Source: Chloroflexota bacterium
Lineage (GTDB): Bacteria; Chloroflexota; Dehalococcoidia; Tepidiformales; Tepidiformaceae
Direction: 5' to 3'
Assembly (NCBI GenBank): GCA_016191435.1
Contig: JACPOQ010000001.1
Coordinates: 168,069 to 232,068, forward strand
Length of the DNA: 64,000 nucleotides
Numbering within the stretch: position 1 is the first letter of the stretch; the number at the start of each line of letters is the position of its first letter. Below, one piece after another: positions 42,066 to 50,380 of this stretch. Both the position numbers and the translations under genes were made by a program. Below the pieces are notes generated by a model that was not told the origin of the DNA, did no database searches, and was given only the letters and a program-made list of their open reading frames with translations.

Positions 42066-42479
42066 CTAGCGCCGGTGAAATTCCTTAAGCCGGCCCATCG
42101 TTTCCAGCACGTCTTGATGCAGATACCGGTTCGGAGAAGAGGCTGTGATCTCCCCTTCAGGCGGCAAGTCACAGCCGTCGCGAATACAATCCCTGAAGTC
42201 ACGGTCGATCCTCTTGTCCGCCAGGACTTGATTCAGCCACGCCAGTTGGCGTGGGGCGTGCTTGTCATCGTTTCCGAGGGCCGCGACCTCTTTCCCGAGG
42301 CCAACGAGCCGTCTTACCGCCTTTCGTTCTGCTGAATCACGCCATTTGAATGCCACGGCCACCACGACTGCACCCACCGCTATCACGACCGCCAGCCATG
42401 ACGGAAGGTCGCCCGCCACGAAACGGGGAAGGCCTGAGACGCCGTACCACTCGCCCGAGTTGAGGTCGAATCGCACCAT
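42066..42479 (-). CDS. Single-pass membrane protein, unknown
   Basis: A 137-residue protein. A Trp-rich N-terminus (SGEWYGVSGLPRFVAGDLPS) leads into one membrane helix (WLAVVIAVGAVVVAVAFKW, about residues 28-46), then a charged cytoplasmic helical domain (ERKAVRRLVGLGKEVAALG). No family recognised. The ATG at 42479 is preceded by TACGAT at 6 nt; the longer frame to 42755 has no coding character. Confidence 0.55.
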   Translation of the reverse strand: MVRFDLNSGEWYGVSGLPRFVAGDLPSWLAVVIAVGAVVVAVAFKWRDSAERKAVRRLVGLGKEVAALGNDDKHAPRQLAWLNQVLADKRIDRDFRDCIRDGCDLPPEGEITASSPNRYLHQDVLETMGRLKEFHRR

Positions 42480-42485
42480 CGGCGG

Positions 42486-42491
42486 ATCGTA
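42486..42491 (-). promoter_or_regulatory. -10-like hexamer TACGAT
   Basis: Ends 6 nt before the ATG at 42479. Confidence 0.45.
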
Positions 42492-42661
42492 CAACGTCTT
42501 GGGCGAAGCTGTTGCCGTCTTATGTCCAAACTGACCCCACTGCCGGACGTAACTTTCCGGGCGATGTTCCGGGCGTGATGGGCCGCGATCGCAGCACGTG
42601 GTCCCATGAATGTCGGCTGCGGATTGCTGGCGCTCCGGCCGGGGGCATCCGCGAACCCCGG

Positions 42662-44035
42662 CTACGTCCTGCGCCAGGTGGTGCCTTCGGGTGAGTCTTT
42701 GAGTTCGATGCCGAGTTCCGTCAGGCCGTCGCGGACGCGGTCGGCGAGGGCCCATTGCTTCGCGGCGCGGAGCTCCGTGCGGAGCTGCACGAGCAGCTCG
42801 ACGAAGGGCGTGGCTTCCTGCGACGCGGCCGGGGGCGCCGCGAAGGTGAGGCCGAGCACGCCCCCGAGCTCGCGCAGCAGCGCCCGCGCGGGGCGGAAGT
42901 TCTGCCCTTCGTCGCGTGCGCGATTTACGCCCCGCGCCAGTTCGAACAACACGGCCAGCGCTTTCGAAGTGTTGAGGTCGTCGTCCATTGCGGCCGTGAA
43001 CTCAGCCCGGACCTGCTCGGCATCGATGGGCGCGACTGCCCCGCCACCCGTGCCGCGCGCCGTAGCCATGGCCGCTTCGCGGAGGCGCTCGGCTCCCACT
43101 TTCGCCGCCTCCAGTGCTTCCTCGGTGTAGGTCACGGGGCTGCGGTACTGGCTGCCGAGGATGAACAGGCGGACGGCGTCGGCGCCGTGGCTATCGAGTA
43201 CCTCGTCGAGCCCGATGATGTTGCCCACGGACTTCGACATCTTTTCGGCGCCGAGCCGCAGCAGGGCATTGTGCATCCAGATGCGCGCGAACGGGGCCTT
43301 GCCGGTGAAGGCTTCGCTCTGGGCGATCTCGTTTTCGTGGTGCGGGAAGATGAGGTCGGCGCCGCCGCCGTGAATGTCGATCTGCTCGCCCAGGTGGCCG
43401 AGCGCCATCGCCGAGCATTCGATGTGCCAGCCCGGGCGGCCAGGCCCCCAGGGGCTTGGCCAGCTTGGCTCGCCCGGTTTCGTGCCCTTCCAGAGGGCGA
43501 AATCCAGCGGGTCGTCCTTCAGCTCGGTCGGGTCGATGCGGGCGCCGCTCAACAGGTCATCGATGTTGCGCTTCGAAAGCTTGCCGTAATCGGCTTTCTG
43601 GCGGACGCGGTAGTAGACGTCGCCGCCGGATTCGTAGGCGAAGCCTTTCTCGACGAGCCCGGCGATGACCATGACGATGCCGCCGATCTCCTCGGTCGCG
43701 CGCGGATAGACAGTCGCCTCGAGGGCGTTCAAGCGCTTGAGGCTCGCGAGGTACTGGGCGCTGAACTGGTCCGCGAGCGCCTTGACGGTAGTGCCCTGCT
43801 GCAGGGCGCGGTCGATGAGCTTGTCATCGATATCGGTGAAGTTGGTGACGTGGCGGACGGTGTAGCCGCGGTATTCGAGGTAGCGGCGCAACACATCGAA
43901 CACGACTACCGGGACCGCGTGGCCGATGTGGCTGCCAGCGTAGGGGGTGATGCCGCAGACGTAGAGTTTCACATCGTAGGGCGGGGGCGGCAGTTCCTGG
44001 GGTTCGTTGGTAAGGGTGTCGAGCAAGCGGATCAT
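42662..44035 (-). CDS. cysS: Cysteinyl-tRNA synthetase
   Basis: A 457-residue class I synthetase charging tRNA-Cys. KLYVCGITPYAGSHIGHAVP (about residues 23-42) holds the zinc Cys and the HIGH signature (usually GPTVY; GITPY is a known variant). WHIECSAMA (about 203-211) and HHENEIAQSEA supply further zinc ligands, and AEKMSKSVGN (about 263-272) is KMSKS. The C-terminal DALR-like helical domain is complete. GITPY also occurs in the paralogous MshC, but the length and the full anticodon domain argue for CysS. Confidence 0.95.
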   Translation of the reverse strand: MIRLLDTLTNEPQELPPPPYDVKLYVCGITPYAGSHIGHAVPVVVFDVLRRYLEYRGYTVRHVTNFTDIDDKLIDRALQQGTTVKALADQFSAQYLASLKRLNALEATVYPRATEEIGGIVMVIAGLVEKGFAYESGGDVYYRVRQKADYGKLSKRNIDDLLSGARIDPTELKDDPLDFALWKGTKPGEPSWPSPWGPGRPGWHIECSAMALGHLGEQIDIHGGGADLIFPHHENEIAQSEAFTGKAPFARIWMHNALLRLGAEKMSKSVGNIIGLDEVLDSHGADAVRLFILGSQYRSPVTYTEEALEAAKVGAERLREAAMATARGTGGGAVAPIDAEQVRAEFTAAMDDDLNTSKALAVLFELARGVNRARDEGQNFRPARALLRELGGVLGLTFAAPPAASQEATPFVELLVQLRTELRAAKQWALADRVRDGLTELGIELKDSPEGTTWRRT

Positions 44036-44284
44036 CGGTGCGTCCTGTCACAGCGGCGTGCCGGCGCCACACCGCGGCGCGGCCGGGCACGAAAAAGCGA
44101 AGAAGATAGGGAACAGGCTAGCGCCGGCAAGGGCGCGGGGTACACAAGCACGCGAGTGCGCGCGGGAATCCGGCGGGGCGCGAGAGTGTCACGGGAACAT
44201 GGTAGCGCATGCCGGCGGAGGGGTGTGCCTGGAGTAGCGAGTCATTCGGCCGAGCCGTGGCGGGAGCGACCCAATCTCGGATGC

Positions 44285-44478
44285 GATAAGCTGGGGACGA
44301 AAGCCCGAGCGAGGCAAACCGTGGCCATCACCGCCACCGCCCACAAGCTCGCCCGCATCTTCTACGCCATCCTCCGCGGCAGGACTGCCTACGCCGACCT
44401 CGGCCCCGATCACTACGAGCGCCGACATCGCGAACGAGCTGTCGCCACCCTCAAACGCCGCGCCCAGCCCTGGGATTC
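44285..44478 (+). pseudogene. C-terminal remnant of an IS110-family transposase
   Basis: The open frame encodes VAITATAHKLARIFYAILRG, then TAYADLGPDHYERRHRERAV and ATLKRRAQP. This is the end of IS110-type transposases (TATAHKLARIxYxxL ... YEExYRERxLxxLxRRA). The preceding 250 or so residues, including the Ser-containing Tnp20 domain, are missing, and the protein does not end normally. It belongs to the same type as the element at the right edge of the window. Confidence 0.65.
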
Positions 44479-44531
44479 GAACTCGCTCTGTTACCGCCAG
44501 TTCCTTAGCGGTCGCGGCTCGGACGGACGGC

Positions 44532-45716
44532 CTACGCCCGGGGCAGGCCGAGGCCGCGCGTGGCGATGATGTTACGGTTGATTTCGCTGGTGCCGCCTTC
44601 AATCGTGTTCGCGATCGATCGGAGGTACATGTACTTGATGCGGCCATTCATTGGGGCTTCGGGGCCCCTGGTCTCCTTGTCCAGCTGGCCGTACATGCCC
44701 GCGACTTTCATGCCGGTGCGGTAAATGCGCTGGTTCAGCTCGGTGCTGAACATCTTCGCGACGCTCGCCTCGTGGCCGGGGGCGATGCCTTCTTTCGCCT
44801 GGATGGAGACGATCTTGTAGCTCATCAGGGTCGCCACGTTCGCCTCCACGTAACGATCGACGAGCTCTGTGCGGACCGCGCCGTTGTGGTCGAGCGTGCT
44901 CTTGTGGTCCTTCGTGTGCGTGCGGGCGAACTCGGCAAGGTCCTCGACGGTCTGGCGCGAGCCGACGGCGGATCCGATGTTCGAGCGCTCGAAGCTGAGC
45001 GTCGTCTGGGCGAGGTACCAGCCGCGGTTCTCATCGCCGATCAGGTTCGATTTCGGCACGCGCACGTCTTCGAAGAAGACTTCGTTGAACTCGTGCGACA
45101 TGGCCGCGTTGATCAGCGGGCGGACGGTCACGCCGGGGGACTTCATATCCACGATGAAGTAGCTGATGCCGCGATGCTTGGGGGCATCCGGGTCGGTGCG
45201 GGTGAGCAGGATCATCCACTTCGCCCACTGCGCGCCGGAGGTCCAGATCTTCTGGCCGTTGACGATGTAATCGTCGCCGTCCCGCACAGCACGCGTCTGC
45301 AGGCTGGCGAGATCGCTGCCCGCGCCGGGCTCGCTGTAGCCCTGGCACCAGACGGTATCGCCCTGGAGGATCTCCGGGAGGTACTTCTGCTTCTGTTCCT
45401 CGGTGCCGTGGACGATGAGCGTGGGCCCGGCGAAGCCGACGGCGATGCCGAAGGGCCGCGGCGCACGGGCCTCGGCGAGCTCGCTGTTGAAGATGAACTG
45501 CTGCATCACGCTCATCCCGGCGCCGCCGTATTCGACCGGCCAGGCGGGGGCGATCCACTTCTTCTCCGCGAGCTTCTTCATGAAGCCGCGCGAGCCTTCC
45601 ATCGCGAAGGGATCGGCGGAGCCGCGGATCGCGCCGCCTTTCGGCGCCTCTTTCGTGATGAACTCACGCACCTCCGTGCGGAAAGCGGCTTCGTCGGGGG
45701 TGTCACGGAAGTTCAT
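44532..45716 (-). CDS. Acyl-CoA dehydrogenase
   Basis: A 394-residue FAD enzyme that introduces a double bond into an acyl-CoA. WCQGYSEPGAGSDLASLQTRA (about residues 123-143) is the FAD/acyl-binding signature, DYIVNGQKIWTSGA and SYFIVDMKSPGVTVRPL follow, and IANTIEGGTSEINRNIIATRGLGLPR ends the protein. The catalytic Glu position is not certain by eye; this branch (FadE-like, cholesterol/steroid or long-chain) often varies here. Likely to act in lipid or branched-chain degradation with the enoyl-CoA hydratase elsewhere in the window. Confidence 0.9.
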   Translation of the reverse strand: MNFRDTPDEAAFRTEVREFITKEAPKGGAIRGSADPFAMEGSRGFMKKLAEKKWIAPAWPVEYGGAGMSVMQQFIFNSELAEARAPRPFGIAVGFAGPTLIVHGTEEQKQKYLPEILQGDTVWCQGYSEPGAGSDLASLQTRAVRDGDDYIVNGQKIWTSGAQWAKWMILLTRTDPDAPKHRGISYFIVDMKSPGVTVRPLINAAMSHEFNEVFFEDVRVPKSNLIGDENRGWYLAQTTLSFERSNIGSAVGSRQTVEDLAEFARTHTKDHKSTLDHNGAVRTELVDRYVEANVATLMSYKIVSIQAKEGIAPGHEASVAKMFSTELNQRIYRTGMKVAGMYGQLDKETRGPEAPMNGRIKYMYLRSIANTIEGGTSEINRNIIATRGLGLPRA

Positions 45717-45821
45717 GCGCAGACCTCGATGCGAATCGGATTCGGTGCAACGATTCTATCCCGCGGCGGCAAAGCCCGCATGCGGACGGCGCGAAGGGCT
45801 TCGGCGTGAGCGAGCGATGGC

Positions 45822-46412
45822 TCAGTCGAGGACGGAGAAGAGCTCGTCCAGCGCCAGGCTGAAGCCGGGCAGGTACGGCGATTCGAGCTTGCTGCCGGCG
45901 GGCACGGGCTCGCCATCGGCGCTGCCGTCGAAGACCTCGGCCGTGCGCGTTTCGGGGTCAATCAGCCAGCAGACATCAACGCCATTCTCGCGCATGTCGC
46001 GGCACTTCTGGCGCTGCGCCGCCATGGTCTCGTCCTTCGAGCGGATCTCGATGGCGAGTGTCGGCGGGAGCGACCGGTCGTCGTCGCCCTGGGGCTTGCC
46101 GGGCGCGTAGTACACGGCGTCTGGGACGAGGAAGCCGGGGATGCGGGCAGTGCCGAACCAAACGCGCAGTTCGGTTTCAGCATCGCCGCCGTGGGCGCGC
46201 ATGTACGGCCCGAGAAGTTCACCGAGCCAGCGCTGGATTCGCGCGTGTTTCCGTCGTGGCACGGCCTTTTGTACCACGCGGCCATTCCAGTATTCGAGCG
46301 CGGGTTTCTCTTCCGGCAACGCGAGGTATTCCGCCAGCGGCATGCGTTTGCCGTCGTAGCGGGAGCGCCCAGGAGGCGGGGGCATCGAAGCCGGGACACG
46401 CCGGACTGCCAT
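45822..46412 (-). CDS. Uma2-family nuclease-fold protein, copy 1
   Basis: A 196-residue PD-(D/E)xK-fold protein of the Uma2/DUF820 family. LAEYLALPEEKPALEYWNGRVVQK opens the domain, GFLVPDAVYYAP supplies the Asp, and LAIEIRSKDETMAAQRQKCRDM the E-x-K and helix. CWLIDPETRTAEVF is the family's end. Nuclease activity is inferred from the fold. First of three tandem copies, each 591 bp with starts exactly 670 bp apart. Here the region after the PRRKH motif and the 'HGGDAETELRVWFG' stretch has diverged from the other copies. Confidence 0.8.
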   Translation of the reverse strand: MAVRRVPASMPPPPGRSRYDGKRMPLAEYLALPEEKPALEYWNGRVVQKAVPRRKHARIQRWLGELLGPYMRAHGGDAETELRVWFGTARIPGFLVPDAVYYAPGKPQGDDDRSLPPTLAIEIRSKDETMAAQRQKCRDMRENGVDVCWLIDPETRTAEVFDGSADGEPVPAGSKLESPYLPGFSLALDELFSVLD

Positions 46413-46419
46413 GCACCTC

Positions 46420-46425
46420 AGTATA
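46420..46425 (-). promoter_or_regulatory. -10-like hexamer TATACT
   Basis: Ends 7 nt before the ATG of Uma2 copy 1; the same arrangement is at 47090-47095 for copy 2. Confidence 0.4.
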
Positions 46426-46491
46426 CGACGTGCGGGCGGGCGCCAATCTCAACAGTGTGGAGCAGGTGCGACCCAGGGTCGGCGCGGTGGC

Positions 46492-47082
46492 TCAGTCGAG
46501 GACGGAGAAGAGTTCGTCCAGGGGCAGGCTGAACCCGGGCAGGTGCGGCGATTCGAGCTTGCCGCCGGCGGGCACAGGCGCCGCGTCAGCATTGCCGTCG
46601 AAGACCTCGGCCGTGCGCGTTTCGGGGTCAATCAGCCAGCAGACATCAACGCCATTCTCGCGCATGTCGCGGCACTTCTGGCGCTGCGCCGCCATGGTCT
46701 CGTCCTTCGAGCGGACCTCGACGGCGAGTGTCGGCGGCAACGCACGATCGCCCTCAAGCCGCTGCCTGCCTGGTGCGTAGTAAATCACATCGGGGACGAG
46801 AAACCCCGGGATGCGCGCGGTTGCGAACCAAATGTGGACCTCCGTGGCCACGCGGCCACCATTGGCCCGCGAATAGGGACCGAGCAATTCGACGATGTAG
46901 CCTTGAGCTGTCCCGTGGTTCAGATGTGGCACGGCCTTTTGTACCACGCGGCCATTCCAGTATTCGAGCGCGGGCTTCTCTTCCGGCAATGCGAGGTATT
47001 CCGCCAGCGGCATGCGTTTGCCGTCGTAGCGGGAGCGCCCAGGAGGCGGGGCCATCGAAGCCGGGACACGCCGGACTGCCAT
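46492..47082 (-). CDS. Uma2-family nuclease-fold protein, copy 2
   Basis: Paralogue of the flanking copies, also 196 residues. Ends are nearly identical to copy 1 (MAVRRVPAS, and CWLIDPETRTAEVFDG to ELFSVLD). The middle differs (VPHLNHGTAQGYIVELLGPY, with HIWFATARIPG), as does the AP-GRQRLEGDRAL loop. Catalytic pattern: VPDVIYYAP and LAVEVRSKDETM. The variable centre between constant ends suggests selection on the target-facing part or recombination among copies. Confidence 0.8.
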   Translation of the reverse strand: MAVRRVPASMAPPPGRSRYDGKRMPLAEYLALPEEKPALEYWNGRVVQKAVPHLNHGTAQGYIVELLGPYSRANGGRVATEVHIWFATARIPGFLVPDVIYYAPGRQRLEGDRALPPTLAVEVRSKDETMAAQRQKCRDMRENGVDVCWLIDPETRTAEVFDGNADAAPVPAGGKLESPHLPGFSLPLDELFSVLD

Positions 47083-47161
47083 CCACCTCAGTATACGACG
47101 TGCGGGCGGGCGCCAATCTCAACAGTGTGGAGCAGGTGCGATCCAGGGTCGGCGCGATGGC

Positions 47162-47752
47162 TCAGTCGAGGACGGAGAAGAGCTCGTCCAGCGCCAGGCT
47201 GAAGCCGGGCAAGTACGGCGATTCGAGCTTGCCGCCGGCGGGCACGGGCTCGCCATCGGCGCTGCCGTCGAAGACCTCGGCCGTGCGCGTTTCGGGGTCA
47301 ATCAGCCAGCAGACATCGACGCCATTCTCGCGCATGTCTCGGCACTTCTGGCGCTGCGCCGCCATGGTCTCGTCCTTCGAGCGGACCTCGACGGCGAGTG
47401 TCGGCGGGAGCGACCGGTCGTCGTCGCCCTGGGGCTTGCCGGGCGCGTAGTACACGGCGTCTGGGACGAGGAAGCCGGGGATACGCGGCGTCTCGAACCA
47501 GATATGCGCTTCGGTTCCTGAGCGTCCGCCGTTCGCTCGTGCGAATGGACCCAGTTTTTCGGCGATCCAGCCCTGGAGCGTCCAGTGTTTCCGTCGCGGC
47601 ACGGCCTTTTGTACCACGCGGCCATTCCAGTATTCGAGCGCGGGCTTCTCCGGCGGCAAGGCCAGGTACTCGGCCAGCGACATCCGCTTGCCGTGGTAAC
47701 GGGAGCGCTCCGGGGGCGGCGGCATCGATGCGGGAACACGCCGGATTGCCAT
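47162..47752 (-). CDS. Uma2-family nuclease-fold protein, copy 3
   Basis: The first copy in transcription order. 196 residues, MAIRRVPASMPPPPERSRYH at the start, VPDAVYYAPGKPQGDD shared with copy 1 but TEAHIWFETPRIPG closer to copy 2. LAVEVRSKDETM is the E-x-K motif. TATACT ends 6 nt before its ATG, and the copy-specific spacers downstream also repeat, so each copy keeps its own promoter. Hypothetical nuclease; no toxin or transposase partner. Confidence 0.8.
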   Translation of the reverse strand: MAIRRVPASMPPPPERSRYHGKRMSLAEYLALPPEKPALEYWNGRVVQKAVPRRKHWTLQGWIAEKLGPFARANGGRSGTEAHIWFETPRIPGFLVPDAVYYAPGKPQGDDDRSLPPTLAVEVRSKDETMAAQRQKCRDMRENGVDVCWLIDPETRTAEVFDGSADGEPVPAGGKLESPYLPGFSLALDELFSVLD

Positions 47753-47758
47753 AGCGGC

Positions 47759-47764
47759 AGTATA
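47759..47764 (-). promoter_or_regulatory. -10-like hexamer TATACT
   Basis: Ends 6 nt before the ATG of Uma2 copy 3. Confidence 0.45.
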
Positions 47765-47853
47765 CGCCGCCGGGGCGCCGCCGGGCCCTGCAGCGGTGCG
47801 AAAGCGGTGTGGAGGCGGGCGGCGAACAGCTCTGCGCGAGCCGCTATCGGCGC

Positions 47854-48207
47854 TCAGTGATGCGACGGGCCGTGCGGGTCCAGTGGGGCATCGGGGAACG
47901 TGCCCTCATCGGGGAAGTCCTTACTCGGCATGATGGTTATCGGCGCAATCCACTGCGGATTGCGCGGGAAGCCGCCCACGCGGCGCTTGAGCAGGTAGAA
48001 GATGCTGAACAGGATCGCGCCGGCGGCGGCCCCGGCCGCGGTCCAGATCAGGGCCGGTTCGACGGCGCGGCCGCCGGCGGCCTGGGGTGCGGCGTAGCCC
48101 GCGGCCTGGGTGGGGACGTTGGCGGCCGCCAGTGCGGGCGCGAACAGCGCCAGTGCCAACATCGCGGCCAGGGCTGCAGCCAGGAGCGTCCGGCGCGTAG
48201 GGGTCAC
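47854..48207 (-). CDS. Small exported membrane protein
   Basis: A 117-residue protein. A signal or anchor segment (LLAAALAAMLALALFAPALAAA, residues 8-29), an Ala/Gln-rich stretch, a second membrane helix (WTAAGAAAGAILFSIFYLL, about 55-73), then a short basic and Pro-rich tail ending HGPSHH. Unknown family. GTG start at 48207; TAAACT ends 7 nt upstream. Confidence 0.5.
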   Translation of the reverse strand: MTPTRRTLLAAALAAMLALALFAPALAAANVPTQAAGYAAPQAAGGRAVEPALIWTAAGAAAGAILFSIFYLLKRRVGGFPRNPQWIAPITIMPSKDFPDEGTFPDAPLDPHGPSHH

Positions 48208-48214
48208 GCTGCCA

Positions 48215-48220
48215 AGTTTA
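48215..48220 (-). promoter_or_regulatory. -10-like hexamer TAAACT
   Basis: Ends 7 nt before the GTG at 48207. Confidence 0.35.
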
Positions 48221-48269
48221 GGTATGGCCCGCGGAGGGTCAAGGTGTCCAAGGTTTTACGAGCGTTGAG

Positions 48270-48298
48270 TTGCGCGGTTACGCCGGGCGTGCTAAAAA
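48270..48298 (+). promoter_or_regulatory. Promoter of hairpin RNA copy 1
   Basis: TTGCGC (48270-48275), 17 nt, TAAAAA (48293-48298). Confidence 0.5.
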
Positions 48299-48304
48299 AA
48301 GTGC

Positions 48305-48354
48305 GGGCTGCGCTGGATGTCGTGTCCGCTCCACACATCCACCGGCCCCTTTTC
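48305..48354 (+). ncRNA. Candidate hairpin RNA, copy 1
   Basis: TGGATGT (48314-48320) pairs perfectly with ACATCCA (48335-48341) around the 14-nt loop CGTGTCCGCTCCAC. An outer GGGC/GCCC pair (48305-48308, 48345-48348) and a TTTT tract complete a short terminator-like RNA of about 50 nt. Copy 2 has the same loop and compensating stem changes. Not matched to any RNA family I know. Confidence 0.5.
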
Positions 48355-48363
48355 GTGCCCTGG

Positions 48364-48393
48364 ACGCGGCGCCGGCAACGGCGCCGCGTTTTT
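48364..48393 (+). terminator. Strong intrinsic terminator
   Basis: An 11-bp perfect stem (ACGCGGCGCCG/CGGCGCCGCGT) with a GCAA tetraloop, followed by TTTT. It would stop read-through from hairpin RNA copy 1. Confidence 0.8.
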
Positions 48394-48491
48394 GCTTGCG
48401 ACGGCCGCAGTGGCCCGGCGCAGGTTGTGCTCCAGGCCGCCAAACCTGCCGAAATCTTCACGATCATCAGCGAAAAACGGGAGATAACCCG

Positions 48492-48521
48492 TTGCGAGGC
48501 CAGCGCGGTCATGGTTAAAAT
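48492..48521 (+). promoter_or_regulatory. Promoter of hairpin RNA copy 2
   Basis: TTGCGA (48492-48497), 18 nt, TAAAAT (48516-48521); the TTGCG and A-rich -10 are shared with copy 1. Confidence 0.55.
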
Positions 48522-48528
48522 AGGCTCA

Positions 48529-48577
48529 GGCCGCGCCGGGTGTCGTGTCCGCTCCACACATCCGCCGGCCCTTTTTG
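48529..48577 (+). ncRNA. Candidate hairpin RNA, copy 2
   Basis: CGGGTGT (48537-48543) pairs with ACATCCG (48558-48564), loop identical to copy 1 (14 nt). Compared with copy 1 the outer pair T-A is C-G and an inner A-T is G-U, so pairing is preserved on the plus strand only. The outer stem is GGCC/GGCC and a TTTTT tract follows. Confidence 0.5.
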
Positions 48578-48772
48578 TTGCCCAGCGCCTGGAGTGCCGG
48601 ATTCTGGGCGCGCACCCGAGTCCAGCGCGCCGGGCGCCTGCTCCCCGGCCTGGGTGCTGAGTCCCGGGCGGCCTGATGGATCCAGTTGCGCGCGATTCGA
48701 ATGCAACCCGGTAGTTTGCGCCGTGCACGGGTGCTCGCACGCAGCACTCAGCACCAGGCACGCAGCGCCTCC

Positions 48773-49732
48773 CTAGAACCCGTTCGTGCCGTCGAAGAAG
48801 CGCAGCGCATCGACGAGCACGCCCCCCACGGACATCTCCCAGTGGAGGTGCGCGCCCGTCGAAAGGCCCGTCGAACCGGCGTAGCCGATGATGTCGCCGG
48901 CCTTCACCACCTGGCCTTCGGCGACGGCAAACGACGAGAGGTGGGCGTACCCCGAAAAGAGCCCGCCGCCGTGGTCGAGGATGACCATGTTGCCGCGGAT
49001 CTGGAGCTGCCGCGCGAATACGACGCGGCCGCCGTTCGAGGCGATCACAGGCGCGCCGGCCTCGGCGCCGATATCGGAGCCGCCGTGGCGCCCCGCGGGC
49101 GGGGCCCCGTTGTAGGAACGCTGATCGCCGAAGCGCGTCGTGATCGTGCCCTGCACGGGCAGTTGCCACTGGCCGGCCCAGAGTTTTTCGGGCGTGACCG
49201 TCCCGTAGACCTTTGCGAGGGTAGCGAGCTCGGCGTTCGCGACGGCGGGGTCGAGGAGCGGCGTGAGGGAGGCCGGGATCGTGACCGAATCCGACGTCCA
49301 CGCCGCCGGTACAACGGTGATGCTCGAAGTCAGCGACCCCTTCGAACCATTCTTCAGCGCGAAATCGACCTTGAGTGGCTGCCGCCCGGGAGGATCGTCC
49401 GCATCGGCGGCGACGAATGCGTACATGCTTTTCGAGCCCTTCGTCAGCGGGTAGGAGCGGCCGATGAACGTGACCGTGCCGGAGCCGATATCGCCAACAA
49501 CGGAGACGATGGCCGCGCCAGCCTGGTAGATGGTATCGGCCGAGAGCACGATATCCGGTGCGGGGGCAGGCGTCGGCAGGGGCGTGGGCGTGGAGGAGAG
49601 GGCGAGGTTCGGGTTCGTGGCCTGCGGCGTGCTAATGACCACGACCGCGCCGCCATCGTCGCCCGAGGCGCCACAGGCGGCGAAGGCGCCGGCGAGCGCG
49701 GCGAGCAGAACCACGAGAGGCCAGGGTCGCAC
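48773..49732 (-). CDS. M23 (LytM-type) peptidase lipoprotein
   Basis: A 319-residue lipoprotein. The signal VRPWPLVVLLAALAGAFAAC ends in a lipobox (Cys about residue 20). After a Thr/Pro linker and a beta domain of about 150 residues comes the M23 domain: RHGGSDIGAEAGAPV (H-x3-D), SNGGRVVFARQL, NMVILDHGGGLFSGYAHL and STGLSTGAHLHWEM (HxH). It would cleave peptidoglycan cross-links or bind the wall; the zinc ligands His, Asp and the second HxH His are present. Start GTG at 49732 with TATCCT 6 nt upstream. Confidence 0.85.
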   Translation of the reverse strand: MRPWPLVVLLAALAGAFAACGASGDDGGAVVVISTPQATNPNLALSSTPTPLPTPAPAPDIVLSADTIYQAGAAIVSVVGDIGSGTVTFIGRSYPLTKGSKSMYAFVAADADDPPGRQPLKVDFALKNGSKGSLTSSITVVPAAWTSDSVTIPASLTPLLDPAVANAELATLAKVYGTVTPEKLWAGQWQLPVQGTITTRFGDQRSYNGAPPAGRHGGSDIGAEAGAPVIASNGGRVVFARQLQIRGNMVILDHGGGLFSGYAHLSSFAVAEGQVVKAGDIIGYAGSTGLSTGAHLHWEMSVGGVLVDALRFFDGTNGF

Positions 49733-49738
49733 CCGGCT

Positions 49739-49744
49739 AGGATA
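49739..49744 (-). promoter_or_regulatory. -10-like hexamer TATCCT
   Basis: Ends 6 nt before the GTG of the M23 lipoprotein. Confidence 0.45.
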
Positions 49745-49924
49745 CAAGCGCCGCCCGTTACGCCGGGTACGGCTGCGGGCAAGAAGCGCCTCGGCGCCCC
49801 ACGCCGCCTCTCGGTGCAGCCGCCGTGGCTGGCGTTCGCGGCCCGCGACCGAAGTCCGTATGCTGCGCCGCACGCGCCGGGCATGGCCCGGCAGCCATGC
49901 ATTTTTTCGAAACGAGGGACGGCC

Positions 49925-50332
49925 ATGGGCGTGAAACTAGCCAAGGATTCGATCGACCTCGGGATCGTCGTGACGGACGGCCCGAAGGCGCTGGCGTTTT
50001 ACCGCGATACGCTCGGGTTCGAGCACGTGGGCACGACGCCGATGCCCGGCGGCGGCGGCACGATGGAGCGGCTGATGTGCGGCACGAGCCTGATCAAGGT
50101 TGTGGTCCCCGAGAAGGAAACGCCCGCGAAAGCGCCGCGCGGTGGCATCCAGGGAGCGACCGGCTACCGTTACTGGACCATCTCGGTTTCGAACCTCGAG
50201 GAGATTTCGGCGGCGTGTGAGGCCGGCGGCTACAAGGTGGTGGTCCAGCCGCGCGAGATCCGCCCCGGCACCTCGATCGCGATCGTGGAAGACCCCGACG
50301 GCAACTGGGTGGAGTTCCTCAAGAACAGTTAG
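49925..50332 (+). CDS. Glyoxalase/VOC-family protein
   Basis: A 135-residue vicinal-oxygen-chelate protein with two beta-alpha-beta-beta-beta modules: LGIVVTDGPKALAFYRDTLGFEHVG (first) and YWTISVSNLEEISAACEAGGYKVV, with IVEDPDGNWVEF at the end (Glu metal ligand in the WVEF block). The first-module metal ligand position is occupied by a non-His residue (LGIVV), so metal binding may be incomplete. GAGGG lies 6-7 nt upstream. Substrate unknown. Confidence 0.8.
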   Translation: MGVKLAKDSIDLGIVVTDGPKALAFYRDTLGFEHVGTTPMPGGGGTMERLMCGTSLIKVVVPEKETPAKAPRGGIQGATGYRYWTISVSNLEEISAACEAGGYKVVVQPREIRPGTSIAIVEDPDGNWVEFLKNS

Positions 50333-50380
50333 CCGGGACTCGGGGCGCCGTCGCGCTTTGGTACTGCAGCCGCCCGGCGG

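Noticed and set aside
44461..44520. Minus-strand sequence with GTTCGAATCCC, resembling a tRNA T-arm
   Set aside because: The T-stem and acceptor stem do not pair and no D-arm is found; the match is a chance TTCGAAT in the IS110 remnant's tail.
45822..47752. CRISPR-like regular spacing of 670 bp
   Set aside because: The repeated units are coding gene copies of 591 bp with spacers, not short repeats with unique spacers; no cas genes.
48204..49301. 365-codon minus-strand frame through the hairpin RNA region
   Set aside because: Arg/Ala/Pro-rich shadow that crosses the terminator and overlaps the M23 gene in another frame.
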